Origin: Prevotellaceae bacterium UBA1710
Lineage (GTDB): Bacteria > Bacteroidota > Bacteroidia > Bacteroidales > Bacteroidaceae
Direction of reading: 5' to 3'
NCBI GenBank assembly: GCA_002317355.1
Contig: DCJC01000084.1
Location: 9,512-15,855 of the forward strand
DNA length: 6,344 nt
In this document: positions 5,601 to 6,344 of the stretch, piece after piece
Layout of the letters: the number at the start of each line of letters is the position of its first letter
Numbering within the stretch: position 1 is the stretch's first letter
Translations under genes and position numbers: made by a program
Notes under the pieces: model-generated
Told to the model about the DNA's origin: nothing
What the model saw: the letters and a program-made list of their open reading frames with translations, nothing else
The model's database searches: none

Positions 5601-5634
5601 AAAATGTCAGTCGGGAAATACCGACTGACATTTT
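5601..5634 (-). terminator. Rho-independent terminator after the TPR gene
   Basis: A perfect 14-bp stem is visible: AAAATGTCAGTCGG (5601-5614) pairs with CCGACTGACATTTT (5621-5634) around a 6-base loop. On the minus strand the 3' arm continues into a run of six T residues, 15 bases past the TPR gene stop. It would end the TPR transcript and insulate the groES promoter just downstream. The symmetrical A/T ends could also let it work weakly on the plus strand. Confidence 0.92.
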
Positions 5635-5649
5635 GGCGCTAAATTACCA

Positions 5650-6344
5650 TCATTTCACCCCAATCTTTGCAAGATACTCTATACGCTCCTGCATTTCATC
5701 AATCAACTTCTTGTTCTCGGGAGTATCTTCAAGAAGGTGTGTCTTGTCAAGAAACATATTGATGTACTTCAGTTCCTTCTTGTTGTCCTTCATGCCCTTG
5801 CACATCTGAGCTATGTTGTAGTATAGAATTGGTTTCTCCGATTTATACTTCGTGCACTCGGAGAATGCCTTTGCTGCTTGTTTATAGTTATTCATTCCGT
5901 AATAACCTTCCGCAATGCTATGCAATAGTGAGTACATGGTGTTGCCGTCGGGATTGATAACATCGATAGCCTTTTCCAGATGCGAAACACCTTCTCCATA
6001 TTCTCCGCAGGCGATGTTGACGTTGCCAAGGTGCATAAGCGATGCATACTCGTTTCCCTTTCTTCTTTCTACAGCCTTCCTGAGGTATGGTCTTGAAGCC
6101 CAGGTGCTGTCCATTCTGATAAGTGAAACACCTATTATCAATGCTGACTCATAGTTGTCAAAGCCATTAGCCTCAAGTTTCTTGTATGTATTCAAAGCCT
6201 CCGTCGCATTGCCAAGAAGATGTGCGGCATAGCCATATTGTCTCAGCACTTTGAGATTAGTAGAGTCTCTCTGCAAATAACTACCGCAGAGTTCCAGTGC
6301 CTTGTCTGGATGCTCTGTGTTGAGGGCACTGAAAAAGTCCCAAG
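5650..6344 (-). CDS. Tetratricopeptide-repeat protein (partial, N-terminus outside window)
   Basis: The frame is open from the right edge (first complete codon 6342-6340) to the TGA at 5652-5650, giving 230 visible residues. An internal TTG at 6276 could be taken as a start, but coding sequence clearly continues upstream (WDFFSALNTEHPDKALELCG), so no start lies in the window. Helix-pair repeats of about 34 residues are visible, for example LKVLRQYGYAAHLLGNATEA, then YASLMHLGNVNIACGEYGEG, HSIAEGYYGMNNYKQAAKAF, and LYYNIAQMCKGMKDNKKELK. The characteristic small and aromatic residues are present at the repeat positions. TPR arrays are protein-protein interaction scaffolds; no enzymatic motif is seen, and localisation cannot be judged without the N-terminus. 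It ends in IEYLAKIGVK and is followed by a terminator, so it is transcriptionally separate from groES. The specific function is unknown. Confidence 0.88.
   Translation of the reverse strand, partial: WDFFSALNTEHPDKALELCGSYLQRDSTNLKVLRQYGYAAHLLGNATEALNTYKKLEANGFDNYESALIIGVSLIRMDSTWASRPYLRKAVERRKGNEYASLMHLGNVNIACGEYGEGVSHLEKAIDVINPDGNTMYSLLHSIAEGYYGMNNYKQAAKAFSECTKYKSEKPILYYNIAQMCKGMKDNKKELKYINMFLDKTHLLEDTPENKKLIDEMQERIEYLAKIGVK

Overview
The window looks like a chromosomal segment of a Bacteroidales bacterium, most likely Prevotellaceae-like. This rests on inference: Bacteroidota-type -7 boxes (TAnnTTTG), A/T-rich leaders without Shine-Dalgarno sites, a phosphotransferase-RapZ fusion, and protein sequences typical of the phylum. 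No 16S rRNA or other definitive marker is present.

Layout, left to right. (1) A 5' fragment of glyceraldehyde-3-phosphate dehydrogenase on the minus strand (1-545) runs off the left edge. It is divergent from mscL on the plus strand (749-1162), and the 203-bp gap holds a candidate -7 box for each gene. (2) mscL converges on a minus-strand gene for a 519-aa fusion of an AmgK/APH-type sugar kinase and a RapZ C-terminal domain (1395-2954). The gap holds a strong bidirectional terminator, flanked by two copies of a GC-rich 43-bp sequence in perfect inverted orientation. (3) The chaperonin locus is on the minus strand: groES (5184-5453), a four-helix-bundle 'S23/23S rRNA intervening sequence' protein gene (4775-5146), then groEL (3096-4727). 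(4) A tetratricopeptide-repeat protein (5650 to the right edge, N-terminus missing) lies upstream on the same strand, separated from groES by a hairpin terminator and the groES promoter region.

The most notable structure is in and around the chaperonin operon. The S23 gene is bracketed by inverted arms made of tandem heptamers of the type AGTKAAG, read inward. A second, gene-less structure just downstream of groEL (2964-3086) is built the same way: four heptamers plus AATTT on each side, with a small hairpin near the middle. groEL therefore sits between two elements of what looks like one family, one carrying a protein gene and one not. I interpret them as a candidate mobile or domesticated repeat element, with the S23 gene as possible cargo. 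This is inference from structure, and no transposase is visible.

Functionally, groES and groEL supply the folding machine, mscL is an osmotic safety valve, gap is glycolytic, and the kinase-RapZ fusion probably belongs to amino-sugar/cell-wall metabolism. No stretch longer than 300 bases lacks a gene.
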